This document shows, piece after piece, positions 20,787 through 28,688 of a stretch of 64,000 nt of DNA (within the stretch, counting starts at the first letter, position 1; each line of letters begins with the position of its first letter). The notes below the pieces were generated by a model, which searched no databases, was not told the DNA's origin, and was given only the letters and a program-made list of their open reading frames with translations. Made by a program: the position numbers and the translations under genes. The stretch comes from Sedimentisphaerales bacterium (lineage in GTDB: Bacteria; Planctomycetota; Phycisphaerae; Sedimentisphaerales; SM23-30): contig JAFGKT010000080.1 in assembly GCA_016928435.1 (NCBI GenBank), forward strand, positions 1 to 64,000, written 5' to 3'.

Positions 20787-21056
20787 ATGTTTTTTGAAGA
20801 ACCATTATCAGGTTCGCAGGTTCGGTTTCGCTTAGCCAGCGCGGCCTGTCCGGATGCCAAAGCGATCGTCGATAAAATAACCGATCAGCTCGATGTAACC
20901 GGCAAGGTACTCTACCTGAGCGATTCCGGGGACCAGAAATCGCACTTTGCGATAGTCGATGTTCCAGGCATTATGTCGCCTGTGGTTGTGCCGGTCGATC
21001 GTGTTCAATTGTGTCACGAGTCTGCCGGAGAAGTAAAGACTGAGACGCAGAAATAA
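20787..21056 (+). CDS. Small hypothetical protein (89 aa)
   Basis: First ORF downstream of the sigma-54 promoter; preceded by a purine-rich cGGAGTTGGAAA stretch. Confidence 0.6.
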   Translation: MFFEEPLSGSQVRFRLASAACPDAKAIVDKITDQLDVTGKVLYLSDSGDQKSHFAIVDVPGIMSPVVVPVDRVQLCHESAGEVKTETQK

Positions 21057-21176
21057 GTAGTGAAGCGGCAAACTAATGCTGCGAAAATTGAAGCATTGCG
21101 AGAGAAGTGAGAGTTAACACGTGAGAAGAGACCGGAGAGAAAGAGAAACCGGGGCATATAACAAACGATCTAATTA

Positions 21177-21260
21177 GCTCTCTCTCTCCCTCCCAGGCTT
21201 GCCAGTTCTCCCCGAATTGATAAGTCTGGGAACTTGAAATCATTCGGTCGAAAGACCGTT
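21177..21260 (+). ncRNA. Structured repeat element copy A
   Basis: GCTCTCTCTCTCCCTCCCAGGCTT...AGTTC-TCCCC-GAATT...AAGTCTGGGAACTTGA + CGGTC-GAAA-GACCG hairpin. Confidence 0.7.
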
Positions 21261-21493
21261 ATATAAATATCGGCGATGTTGAGAGTGTTTGAGACATTAA
21301 TCTAGATTGGAGTGCGAAACGCACTTTTTCTTGATTTACACTATTGGGTTTCATAGCGGAAGTGCATATTTTGACGTTCAACACTGCGAAAGTTGACTTG
21401 GAGAAATATAAGAGAAATTCAGCAATAATATCCTTTGGCGGCAACGTCCTATGTCAAGCATTTCGGAGGAAAAGAGAAGCTGCACAGGACGTA

Positions 21494-21579
21494 TTCTCTC
21501 TCTGAATCCCAGACGAGACACCTTTGTGACAGACTAGATAAGTCTGGGAAACAACGATAAAACGGCTAAGTAAACCGTT
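21494..21579 (+). ncRNA. Structured repeat element copy B (divergent)
   Basis: TTCTCTCTCTGAATCCCAGAC...GTCTGGGAAAC + AACGG...CCGTT hairpin. Confidence 0.55.
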
Positions 21580-21644
21580 CAAAAATAGAATATTAATAAT
21601 CAACATTGATAGTTTTTAAGCCTGAATAAAAATGGAATAATTTT

Positions 21645-21728
21645 GCTCTCTCTCTCCCTCCCAGACTGACCAGTTCTCCCCGAGCTGATAAGTCTGGGAA
21701 CTTGAGTTCAATCGACCTTGTGGTCGTT
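21645..21728 (+). ncRNA. Structured repeat element copy C
   Basis: GCTCTCTCTCTCCCTCCCAGACT...AGTTC-TCCCC-GAGCT...AGTCTGGGAACTTGA + CGACC-TTGT-GGTCG. Confidence 0.7.
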
Positions 21729-21809
21729 AATAAATAAGTAGGCAAAGGAAGCAACGAAGAGAATCACGGCAAAAAAAGCCTATACTGGTAATTGATAGCG
21801 AGCTTTCAA

Positions 21810-22052
21810 ATGAAGGAATCAATTGCGGTTTGTATAGTAGCGTTGATGTTTCTGACGCTTGGCAGTTCGCTACACGCGAACGCCGCTGATCTTAAAATTG
21901 TATCAAACCATGGTGATCGGTCTTCTGACAGTATTCAGACCGCGGAGTTTAGCACATCAGCTCCCGCAACCATCGCCCTGGTACCAGAGCCGGCAACCAT
22001 AGTTCTACTCGGCTGCGGCGGATTTCTTCTGCTGCCCCGCAAGCAGAACTAA
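21810..22052 (+). CDS. Mini PEP-CTERM sorting-domain protein (about 80 aa)
   Basis: Signal peptide-like N-terminus (MKESIAVCIVALMFLTLGSSLHANA) and C-terminal VPEPATIVLLGCGGFLLLPRKQN. ORF opens at 21792 (TTG); ATG 21810 is preferred. Confidence 0.8.
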   Translation: MKESIAVCIVALMFLTLGSSLHANAADLKIVSNHGDRSSDSIQTAEFSTSAPATIALVPEPATIVLLGCGGFLLLPRKQN

Positions 22053-22192
22053 ACTCTAAAACAGCCGTGAAATCGCCCCAAAGCGAAAAAACCAATAAGG
22101 TACGACCATTTGTAAAACCAATATTGTGGACGACGTAGATTTTAGACTAGACAATTAATAAGGAATACAGGTAAAAGTAAATAGAATAATTT

Positions 22193-22275
22193 GCTCTCTC
22201 TCTCCCTCCCAGGCTTACCGGTTCTCCCCGAATTGATGAGTCTGGGAACTTGAGTGAAACCGGCCTGACCAGCCG
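22193..22275 (+). ncRNA. Structured repeat element copy D
   Basis: GCTCTCTCTCTCCCTCCCAGGCT...GGTTC-TCCCC-GAATT...AGTCTGGGAACTTGA + CGGC...GCCG. Confidence 0.7.
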
Positions 22276-22334
22276 ATCAAACATAGAAGCAAAGTGAGGA
22301 GTTCAGAAGAATCGGTTTCATACCGTATTATTTT

Positions 22335-22416
22335 GCTCTCTCTCTCACTCCCAGGCTTGGGTAGTTCTCCCCGAATTGTCCTGCCTGGGACCTAAAAATG
22401 TCAGCCGTTAAGGCTG
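22335..22416 (+). ncRNA. Structured repeat element copy E
   Basis: GCTCTCTCTCTCACTCCCAGGC...AGTTC-TCCCC-GAATT...GCCTGGGACC + CAGCC-GTTAA-GGCTG. Confidence 0.7.
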
Positions 22417-22426
22417 CTAATAGGTC

Positions 22427-22465
22427 AAGGTTGTTGGTCTCTTAAGAGGCTGACAACCTTTTTTT
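22427..22465 (+). terminator. Strong intrinsic terminator closing the element/PEP-CTERM unit
   Basis: AAGGTTGTTGGTCTC-TTAA-GAGGCTGACAACCTT (about 15 bp, including G-U pairs) followed by T-run. Confidence 0.9.
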
Positions 22466-22484
22466 GTAGGCGTTCATGGTAATG

Positions 22485-22540
22485 GGACTTGGTTGGTGTT
22501 CTATCACCCTTTAGCTACGCGAAAGGGTGCCACCCGGTAC
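22485..22540 (+). repeat. ACTTGGTTGGTGTTCTAYCACC repeat copy with hairpin
   Basis: acttggttggtgttctatcaccctttagctacgcgaaagggtgccacccgg; the same unit is tandemly repeated at 24669-24845. Confidence 0.75.
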
Positions 22541-22609
22541 AATCGATTGATTAGGTCAGGGACGGTGGGCATGGGATCATCATCCCTTGGTAAGATTGAG
22601 CTATCATGC

Positions 22610-23440
22610 TCAATTTGAATAGGTATGGACGCTCACAAATATTCGTGCCAGATTGACCCAAAGCAAAGTGACAACAATTACCACGATTCCAAGCAAAGCG
22701 ATAAAACTATTGGCCGCGCGATAACGTTGCTGATAAGCGAAACGGAAGTGAAAATAACCGACATATACCAGCCACGAAGCCAAAGACCAAAGCTCCTTGG
22801 GATCCCATCCCCAATAATCCGCCCAGGCCAATTGCCCCCACCAACTGCCGAGTATCAAACCCAAAGTCAGAAATATAAAACCCGTCGCGATCATCCGATA
22901 CGTGGCCTGCTCGTATTCAAGAGCCGATCGCGTTAGAAAACTCGGCTTCTTATCAGTTGCAATACTGCCATCATCGGCGTCACCAGGCGCCAATCGTTCA
23001 CAGACGGCCTGAACCGCGGCCTTAGCCATGAATATGTAGGCAATCATATATACCATCACATGCGGTATGAACAATGGCGACTGAAGGGCCGGGGGCAGAT
23101 TCTGCGGCTGTGCCGAAAATATAAATCCCGCGGGGAACAAAATTATAACCCCGAGCAAAGCATCCACCGCTTCGCCTGGAACATACAGCACCTTGCGTGA
23201 AAAATAGGACACCGGATAGATCATTCCCAGCCCTAGAAATAATTCAAACAGGTTTTGCAGCGGAATATGACCTACGTGTTGCCAACGGTATAAATAACCC
23301 GCCAAGGCGATGAGAAACCCCGCAAAATAGGTAAAATGACCCGCACGCCAACGTCGTAACAGGCTAAGTGTGAGAGAAAGCAGATACACACTCATCGCGC
23401 CGTAAATAAACAACGCTTGCACGGAATATTTAACAGCCAT
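22610..23440 (-). CDS. ccsA: Cytochrome c biogenesis protein CcsA/ResC-like
   Basis: WGQLAWADYWGWDPKELWSLASWLVY tryptophan-rich motif; multi-pass membrane protein. Confidence 0.92.
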   Translation of the reverse strand: MAVKYSVQALFIYGAMSVYLLSLTLSLLRRWRAGHFTYFAGFLIALAGYLYRWQHVGHIPLQNLFELFLGLGMIYPVSYFSRKVLYVPGEAVDALLGVIILFPAGFIFSAQPQNLPPALQSPLFIPHVMVYMIAYIFMAKAAVQAVCERLAPGDADDGSIATDKKPSFLTRSALEYEQATYRMIATGFIFLTLGLILGSWWGQLAWADYWGWDPKELWSLASWLVYVGYFHFRFAYQQRYRAANSFIALLGIVVIVVTLLWVNLARIFVSVHTYSN

Positions 23441-24470
23441 TTTTCATTCCTCCTCGCAAGCGATAAAGCCGCACGATGAAATGGCCGGAAATACCAACCG
23501 CCAAGAGCCAATACCCCAAATATACAACGCTCCGCCCGCTGTCATTAACGACAGTCAGTACCGTAACAGGCCGATCACCAAGCATATACCAGCTACTTTG
23601 GTACAGACTGTATCCGCTGTATGCCGCGGGGTGATTCACCTCCAGATCGCACGTTTGCAGCGTTTGGCCTTGAGCGTCAGTAAACGAAAGCTCGCTGAAA
23701 TAGTCCCGCACCTCTCGGCTATAGATAAATTGCCAATGGTGTAATGGCCCATGATGCTCCGCGGTACGATCAGCATAAACGTAGAAACGTCGATCCGGAG
23801 CCGAGGGTGATTGCAATATCAATTCCAAGGCCGCGTTTTCGCCCTCACCCGGTGAGTCAATCACAGCAGGCCCCCCCTCTTCCTGTACAACTTGCAGATT
23901 GTCCAAATGGCGCGCAATGCGTATAAGACTGCCGTCAGCAGCCAAGAGAACTTCCCGGCCCTGCTCCGCCGGCACTCGCGCAGTTGCCCCTGCTGGGTCA
24001 ACCACCATCAAATACCCCGGCTCATAGAATTCCCGCCGAAAATCATGCAAGGTAACACTAAACGGTAAATGACCAATAAACCGCCCCTGCCCATAAACCT
24101 CATTGGTCGATTCACCTTCGACAATTATCATCTGGCCGCGCGGAATAGCATCGCACTTGAATAATCGTTGCCGCAGCAGATACCCGCCAGGCGAGGCCCA
24201 AATGCTCGCTAAGATAACCAATATGGGCCCTAAGTGCATCATTAAGAGAAAAGGTCTTCTAACCAATCGCCCAAAAGTGAGCAAGCCCGCCAGAATGACA
24301 ATCACAAAACAAAACCAATAGAACCCCATCGGCAGCGAAGTAAACAATTCGCGAGCCCGCTGAGCCCCTAGAAACGCAGCATAAACCGACAGTACGGCCA
24401 GCAGTCCCACGCAGGCTAAGCACAGCCAAATCAATGTAATTCGGGTTTTGTACGCAACATTTTTCGACAA
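23430..24470 (-). CDS. resB: Cytochrome c biogenesis protein ResB-like
   Basis: Membrane protein overlapping ccsA, with a periplasmic PFSVTLHDFRREFYEPGY...YSGYSLYQSSW segment typical of ResB. Confidence 0.85.
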   Translation of the reverse strand: MSKNVAYKTRITLIWLCLACVGLLAVLSVYAAFLGAQRARELFTSLPMGFYWFCFVIVILAGLLTFGRLVRRPFLLMMHLGPILVILASIWASPGGYLLRQRLFKCDAIPRGQMIIVEGESTNEVYGQGRFIGHLPFSVTLHDFRREFYEPGYLMVVDPAGATARVPAEQGREVLLAADGSLIRIARHLDNLQVVQEEGGPAVIDSPGEGENAALELILQSPSAPDRRFYVYADRTAEHHGPLHHWQFIYSREVRDYFSELSFTDAQGQTLQTCDLEVNHPAAYSGYSLYQSSWYMLGDRPVTVLTVVNDSGRSVVYLGYWLLAVGISGHFIVRLYRLRGGMKNGC

Positions 24471-24668
24471 AGCCTGGGCCCCTTCTCAACCACACACCAA
24501 GATGAAGTCTTGGCAACCTCAATAGACACCATTGGCGATTAGTCTAAAAGCGATTATCGTCAAAAGACTGTGTGGCCGCAAGAAAGACTTTTGTAAACGT
24601 TCACAGTAAAGCGAAACGGCGAATCGGTGCGGATGTGTGAGCCTCACGGACAGATTGACCGACGGTAG

Positions 24669-24845
24669 ATGGTTGGAGGATGAGACTTGGTTGGTGTTCT
24701 ATCACCCTTTAGCTGCGCGAAAGGGCGGGCACCCGGATGGTTGGAGGATGAGGCTTGGTTGGTGTTCTACCACCCGGATGATTGGGAAATGAGACTTGGT
24801 TGGTGTTCTACCACCTTTAGCTGCGCGAAAGGGCGGGCACCCGGG
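24669..24845 (+). repeat. Imperfect tandem intergenic repeat (about 41-69 bp units)
   Basis: Three iterations of 'atg.ttggga.atgagacttggttggtgttctaccaccctttagctgcgcgaaagggcgggcacccgg', the middle one lacking the hairpin segment. Confidence 0.8.
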
Positions 24846-24927
24846 TGATTGGGAAATGGGGCTTACGCTTCGGGCTCTGATTTGGTGGGTGCTGCCCGTG
24901 CTGTTAGGCTAAAATAAGTTTGGCAAA

Positions 24928-26361
24928 CTAGTGGATATTGTACTTCTCGAGCTTGTTGTAGAGAGTGCGACGCGTAACCCCTAGTCGCTCAGCTAAAGTA
25001 GTACGATTGAGCCCCCGGGCGACAAGTCTTTCGAGAACGACTTTCTCGCAGTGGTCGAGTACATCGTTGAGATGTTTTCGGCCTTCAAACAACGATTCAA
25101 TAAACTGATCGGAAATTTCTATGGCGCTGCCCTCGGCGCCGGCCTGCAACTGCGATTGAATAATAGCAGGAGGCAAATCGGAAATTTCTATTGGTCCCGA
25201 CTGTTCTTTGAAAACCAGTATCTGCCTAACAATGTTTTCCAACTCCCGAACATTACCGCTACCTATAGTGCGGCCCAGCAATTCATAAACGGCAGGCTCG
25301 ACACCATCGATTCGTACAGAACTGTAGTGAGCGTATTTCTTCAAGAAGAAATCAAACAGCAAAGGAATATCCCCACTTCGCTGCCTTAACGAAGGCACAT
25401 CAAGCTGAATCACATTGAGCCGTTGGAAAAGATCCAATCGGAACTTGCCTTGCTCGACCATACTCTGCAAATCGCGGTTACTCGCGGCGATAATACGAAC
25501 ATCAATACGATATTCGCGATCACTGCCCACAGGCAATACCAATCCCTCCTGCAGCACACGCAAAATCTTCGGTTGCAGCGGCAGATCAAGTTCACTGACT
25601 TCATCCAATAGAATCGTACCGCCGTCCGCTGAACGGAAGTAACCCGGACGACTTTCCGTCGCGCCTGTAAAAGCACCCTTACAGTGGCCAAACAGCTCGC
25701 TTTCCGCCAAGCTGCCGCTGATCGCTGCGCAGTTCACCGAAATAAACGGTTTGCTACCACGTTTTCTATCCCAATGATGAATCGCCTCAGCGAAACGCTG
25801 TTTGCCTGTACCGGATTCACCGAATATGATAACCGGCGCATCCGAAACGGCGGCGGCCCTTCTCGCCTGCGACACCACATGAGCCAAGGCTGTGCTTTGA
25901 CCAACCAGTCCTTGCTCAGTCAAGTCTTTCTCTTCCACTTGCTTGTGCCTGCCGTACTGTTCAAAGGCGTAATTCAACGCTTCTGAAGCCTTTGCCGCTA
26001 GAGTTTCGAGGTAGTTCTCGGCTGCGCCATTCACTATAGAACAAACCCCCGCGACCACAACCTGGCAACTCTGGGTCAACGTCAAAGGTGCCGGAACCAC
26101 CAATATCGATTGAGCGAAGGGTTGTTCGGTCCGCAAAAGACGTATGAAGTCCGTAACGCCTTGAAGGTCGCCGGTGTCTGACAGCGCCAAGACCACCAGC
26201 GCAAAAGACTGTTGATCTAACAACCGTGACAGTTCATCCAGACCGTCTGCGACAGCGGCTTTCTGCCCCAATTGAGTCAACACGTTACAGATTGGGCCCT
26301 TCATGTCGGCATTGCCTGTATATACAGCAACACCGCAATCAGGAGTGATTGGTTTACGCAA
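24928..26361 (-). CDS. Sigma-54-dependent enhancer-binding regulator with degenerate receiver
   Basis: GESGTGKQRFAEAIHHWD Walker A, ESELFGHCKGAFTGATESRPGYF (GAFTGA), Fis-type HTH; TTG start. Confidence 0.93.
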   Translation of the reverse strand: MRKPITPDCGVAVYTGNADMKGPICNVLTQLGQKAAVADGLDELSRLLDQQSFALVVLALSDTGDLQGVTDFIRLLRTEQPFAQSILVVPAPLTLTQSCQVVVAGVCSIVNGAAENYLETLAAKASEALNYAFEQYGRHKQVEEKDLTEQGLVGQSTALAHVVSQARRAAAVSDAPVIIFGESGTGKQRFAEAIHHWDRKRGSKPFISVNCAAISGSLAESELFGHCKGAFTGATESRPGYFRSADGGTILLDEVSELDLPLQPKILRVLQEGLVLPVGSDREYRIDVRIIAASNRDLQSMVEQGKFRLDLFQRLNVIQLDVPSLRQRSGDIPLLFDFFLKKYAHYSSVRIDGVEPAVYELLGRTIGSGNVRELENIVRQILVFKEQSGPIEISDLPPAIIQSQLQAGAEGSAIEISDQFIESLFEGRKHLNDVLDHCEKVVLERLVARGLNRTTLAERLGVTRRTLYNKLEKYNIH

Positions 26362-26829
26362 GAATTCTCTCTCTCGTTGCTCTGTGGCGGGATTGCTCTC
26401 TCAACACCGCCGCAAAACCTGACACTCAGAGGCCATACGTCAGCCTCAAAACACTCTCTCTATTTATATATTAAACGCAAAAGCCATACCGCAAGTCAAA
26501 AGGAAAAACAGAATAAAACGAGGATAGCGCCTAACATATTGACATAAAAGCTTTTAACAAAATACGATTCCCATGTTCATATTTCGTTAGCGCCACTGTG
26601 GACAGGTCATATGTTGTCTTCAACCAACAACCACAATCGACCCTTTACGCTTAATTAATGTAAACGATTACAAAATAAGATTTTACGGCATTAAAACATC
26701 GTCATAGCATAACGTTGTTAAAACTCAACACAAGTAGCGGTTTTGAGGACGGACCACCCCAATTCCAACAGCAGACCAAGATATGAATCTCACTATTTGA
26801 CAGTGAGTTACGCACCTTCGAGCAGGAGC

Positions 26830-26869
26830 AAAAAAGCCCCGAGTGACACTAACGCCACTTGGGGCTTTT
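26830..26869 (-). terminator. Intrinsic terminator (bidirectional-looking)
   Basis: AAAAGCCCCGAGTG...CACTTGGGGCTTTT with T-run on both strands. Confidence 0.85.
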
Positions 26870-26982
26870 ACGTTTTCTGCTGCAACTATTTCTACGCGCT
26901 ATCACGCAGCCCGTTTGGCATGACCAGCCGAAACCGCGATCAAGCAAAGATAGCCGCTAAGGTCAACACAACCACCTTGACT

Positions 26983-27885
26983 CTAGAATATCTTGGTGAT
27001 CGTCAGGACAGCCGTGGAGCCCTCAGGCCGATCGACGGCACTGTATTCCCATTCCCAGCGGAAGGAAACAAAGGTAGTGTATTCTGGGAAGAATACCTGA
27101 ACTTCAGGCCCGATCGCGCCAACACGATCATGTACGTCATTCCAGGTCACGTCATCGCCGGTATCATCGGTCAACTGCCACTGATTGTACCCAACAACAC
27201 CTAGATCCACACAAGGCATGATCGTCTTGGCTACGCCCCACTCAAAGAGGAGGTTGTCACCGGGCCTGATATCATCGTGGCGCATATCACCATGCAGCTC
27301 GTATCGGCCTAGAATCGAAGCCGAGAGCGTCCGCTCGGCGTCAAAATAATACGTACCACCAAGCGTAAACATTGTCGTGTAGAAATCCTTGCCCGGGGTA
27401 GCTGGGTTGTCGGCTTCACGGTCGCCGGTAGGAATCCAGAACGCCAAGCCAGCGCCGATGTCGTAGTTGTCACAATGCCAACCAAGCAAAATCGGCTCGA
27501 TGCACATATCACCAATACTGAGGTCGTGCGTTCTGAAGTTGACCGTATCCATTTCGAGGTCGGTATAATTCAACGGTAACAGAACATCCATACCAAAATC
27601 AGCACCTAAAACTGTATCACCGGTCATCCAAATAAGACGCGGACAAAAGACAAACGCGTCCAAATCGAGTCCCATTCCGTTGTTGCCACCTTGGCCGTCG
27701 CGATATACATCGGATTCATAATAGAAAAAGTAATTCTTCAGATACAACCCAGGAGGCGGAACCGAAGCCGCTCTGATACCTTCAGCTCCTAGAGGATAGT
27801 GACCTGTCAGCTGCGCCGAAGCTGTGCCCAACAGTCCAACGCTCAGCAACAACACAACAATTGTCATTACACTGGTTTTTTGCAT
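26983..27885 (-). CDS. Secreted/outer-membrane beta-barrel-like protein (SphA/phenol meta-pathway-like transporter family)
   Basis: Signal peptide MQKTSVMTIVVLLLSVGLLGTASA; VPPPGLYLKNYFFYYESD..., alternating amphipathic strands ending in VLTITKIF. Confidence 0.7.
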   Translation of the reverse strand: MQKTSVMTIVVLLLSVGLLGTASAQLTGHYPLGAEGIRAASVPPPGLYLKNYFFYYESDVYRDGQGGNNGMGLDLDAFVFCPRLIWMTGDTVLGADFGMDVLLPLNYTDLEMDTVNFRTHDLSIGDMCIEPILLGWHCDNYDIGAGLAFWIPTGDREADNPATPGKDFYTTMFTLGGTYYFDAERTLSASILGRYELHGDMRHDDIRPGDNLLFEWGVAKTIMPCVDLGVVGYNQWQLTDDTGDDVTWNDVHDRVGAIGPEVQVFFPEYTTFVSFRWEWEYSAVDRPEGSTAVLTITKIF

Positions 27886-28524
27886 ACTGGTTGCTCCTTT
27901 ATGGTATGAAATAAAACCTAGAAACGTAAATTTCGACCTAATTTCAAAACCTAACCGCCGTGGCGATGCCGGCAACGGACCGCCCAGCTAGTTAGTTTGA
28001 ACAAACCGCGATATTCCCATTTCAAAAAATAGCATCAGTTGATTACAGAAGGGTTCAAAGGCGAATTATAAAGAATTACCAATGAAAATCAAGCTGTCAG
28101 GACCAAAACTTTCCCTCAATCGCAAAAAACCCATGCCGCATCAGCCCCACTACCAAATCAGAGTCCCAAGCGTAATATCTAACAGTAGGGTTCGCACCGC
28201 CGGGGGAATCCTCAACTGCCCCCCACCGATTCGACAATCCTCGGTTACAAATCCCACCAACCACCTAAACATATTGACACACCCGCACACACATAGCCAC
28301 GAGTTTTCGGTTGATTTTATAAGAGGGGTAAACTACGATGTCGCAGGCGAGGCGACTAAGGCTCAGTGCGGCGTCAGGATGATGCAAAAACCGTCGCAGC
28401 CGACAACTGATAGGCGGTTTGCCTGAGTACCTGGTCCCTGGCGTCTAATCAAGTATTTATACTGGATTAGGAAATTGTGAAGGCAATCTGCGCCCTCCCC
28501 ACCCGACACCACGGCGTGTCGGCG

Positions 28525-28565
28525 AAAAAAAGTGAGGATCGGAGCTCGCCGTAACCCCGACCCTC
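28525..28565 (-). terminator. Intrinsic terminator on the minus strand upstream of carA
   Basis: GAGGGTCGG...CCGATCCTC 9-bp stem (one G-U) followed by ACTTTTTTT on the minus strand. Confidence 0.6.
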
Positions 28566-28688
28566 CAAGCCAGGCTGCCCCAGCAATTTAATGCTGGGAG
28601 ACCCACAGCCTCGCCATTAATATCGTCAGTTGGGGGTTGATAGCTTAATTTCGCGCGTTTTTTTTTGCGCCCGGCGCATAAGGAAGTC

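Noticed and set aside
21177-22416. CRISPR array interpretation of the repeated elements
   Set aside because: Spacing is irregular (about 150-550 bp), repeat units are about 83 nt with internal stems and variable arms, and no cas genes are present.
26743-27204. 153-aa plus-strand ORF overlapping the 26983-27885 gene and its terminator
   Set aside because: Spans the intrinsic terminator and is antisense to the signal-peptide-bearing ORF.
27971-27985. Possible minus-strand sigma-54 site (TGGGCG-N5-TTGC) upstream of the 26983-27885 gene
   Set aside because: Only the GG/GC core matches; too weak to call without expression data.
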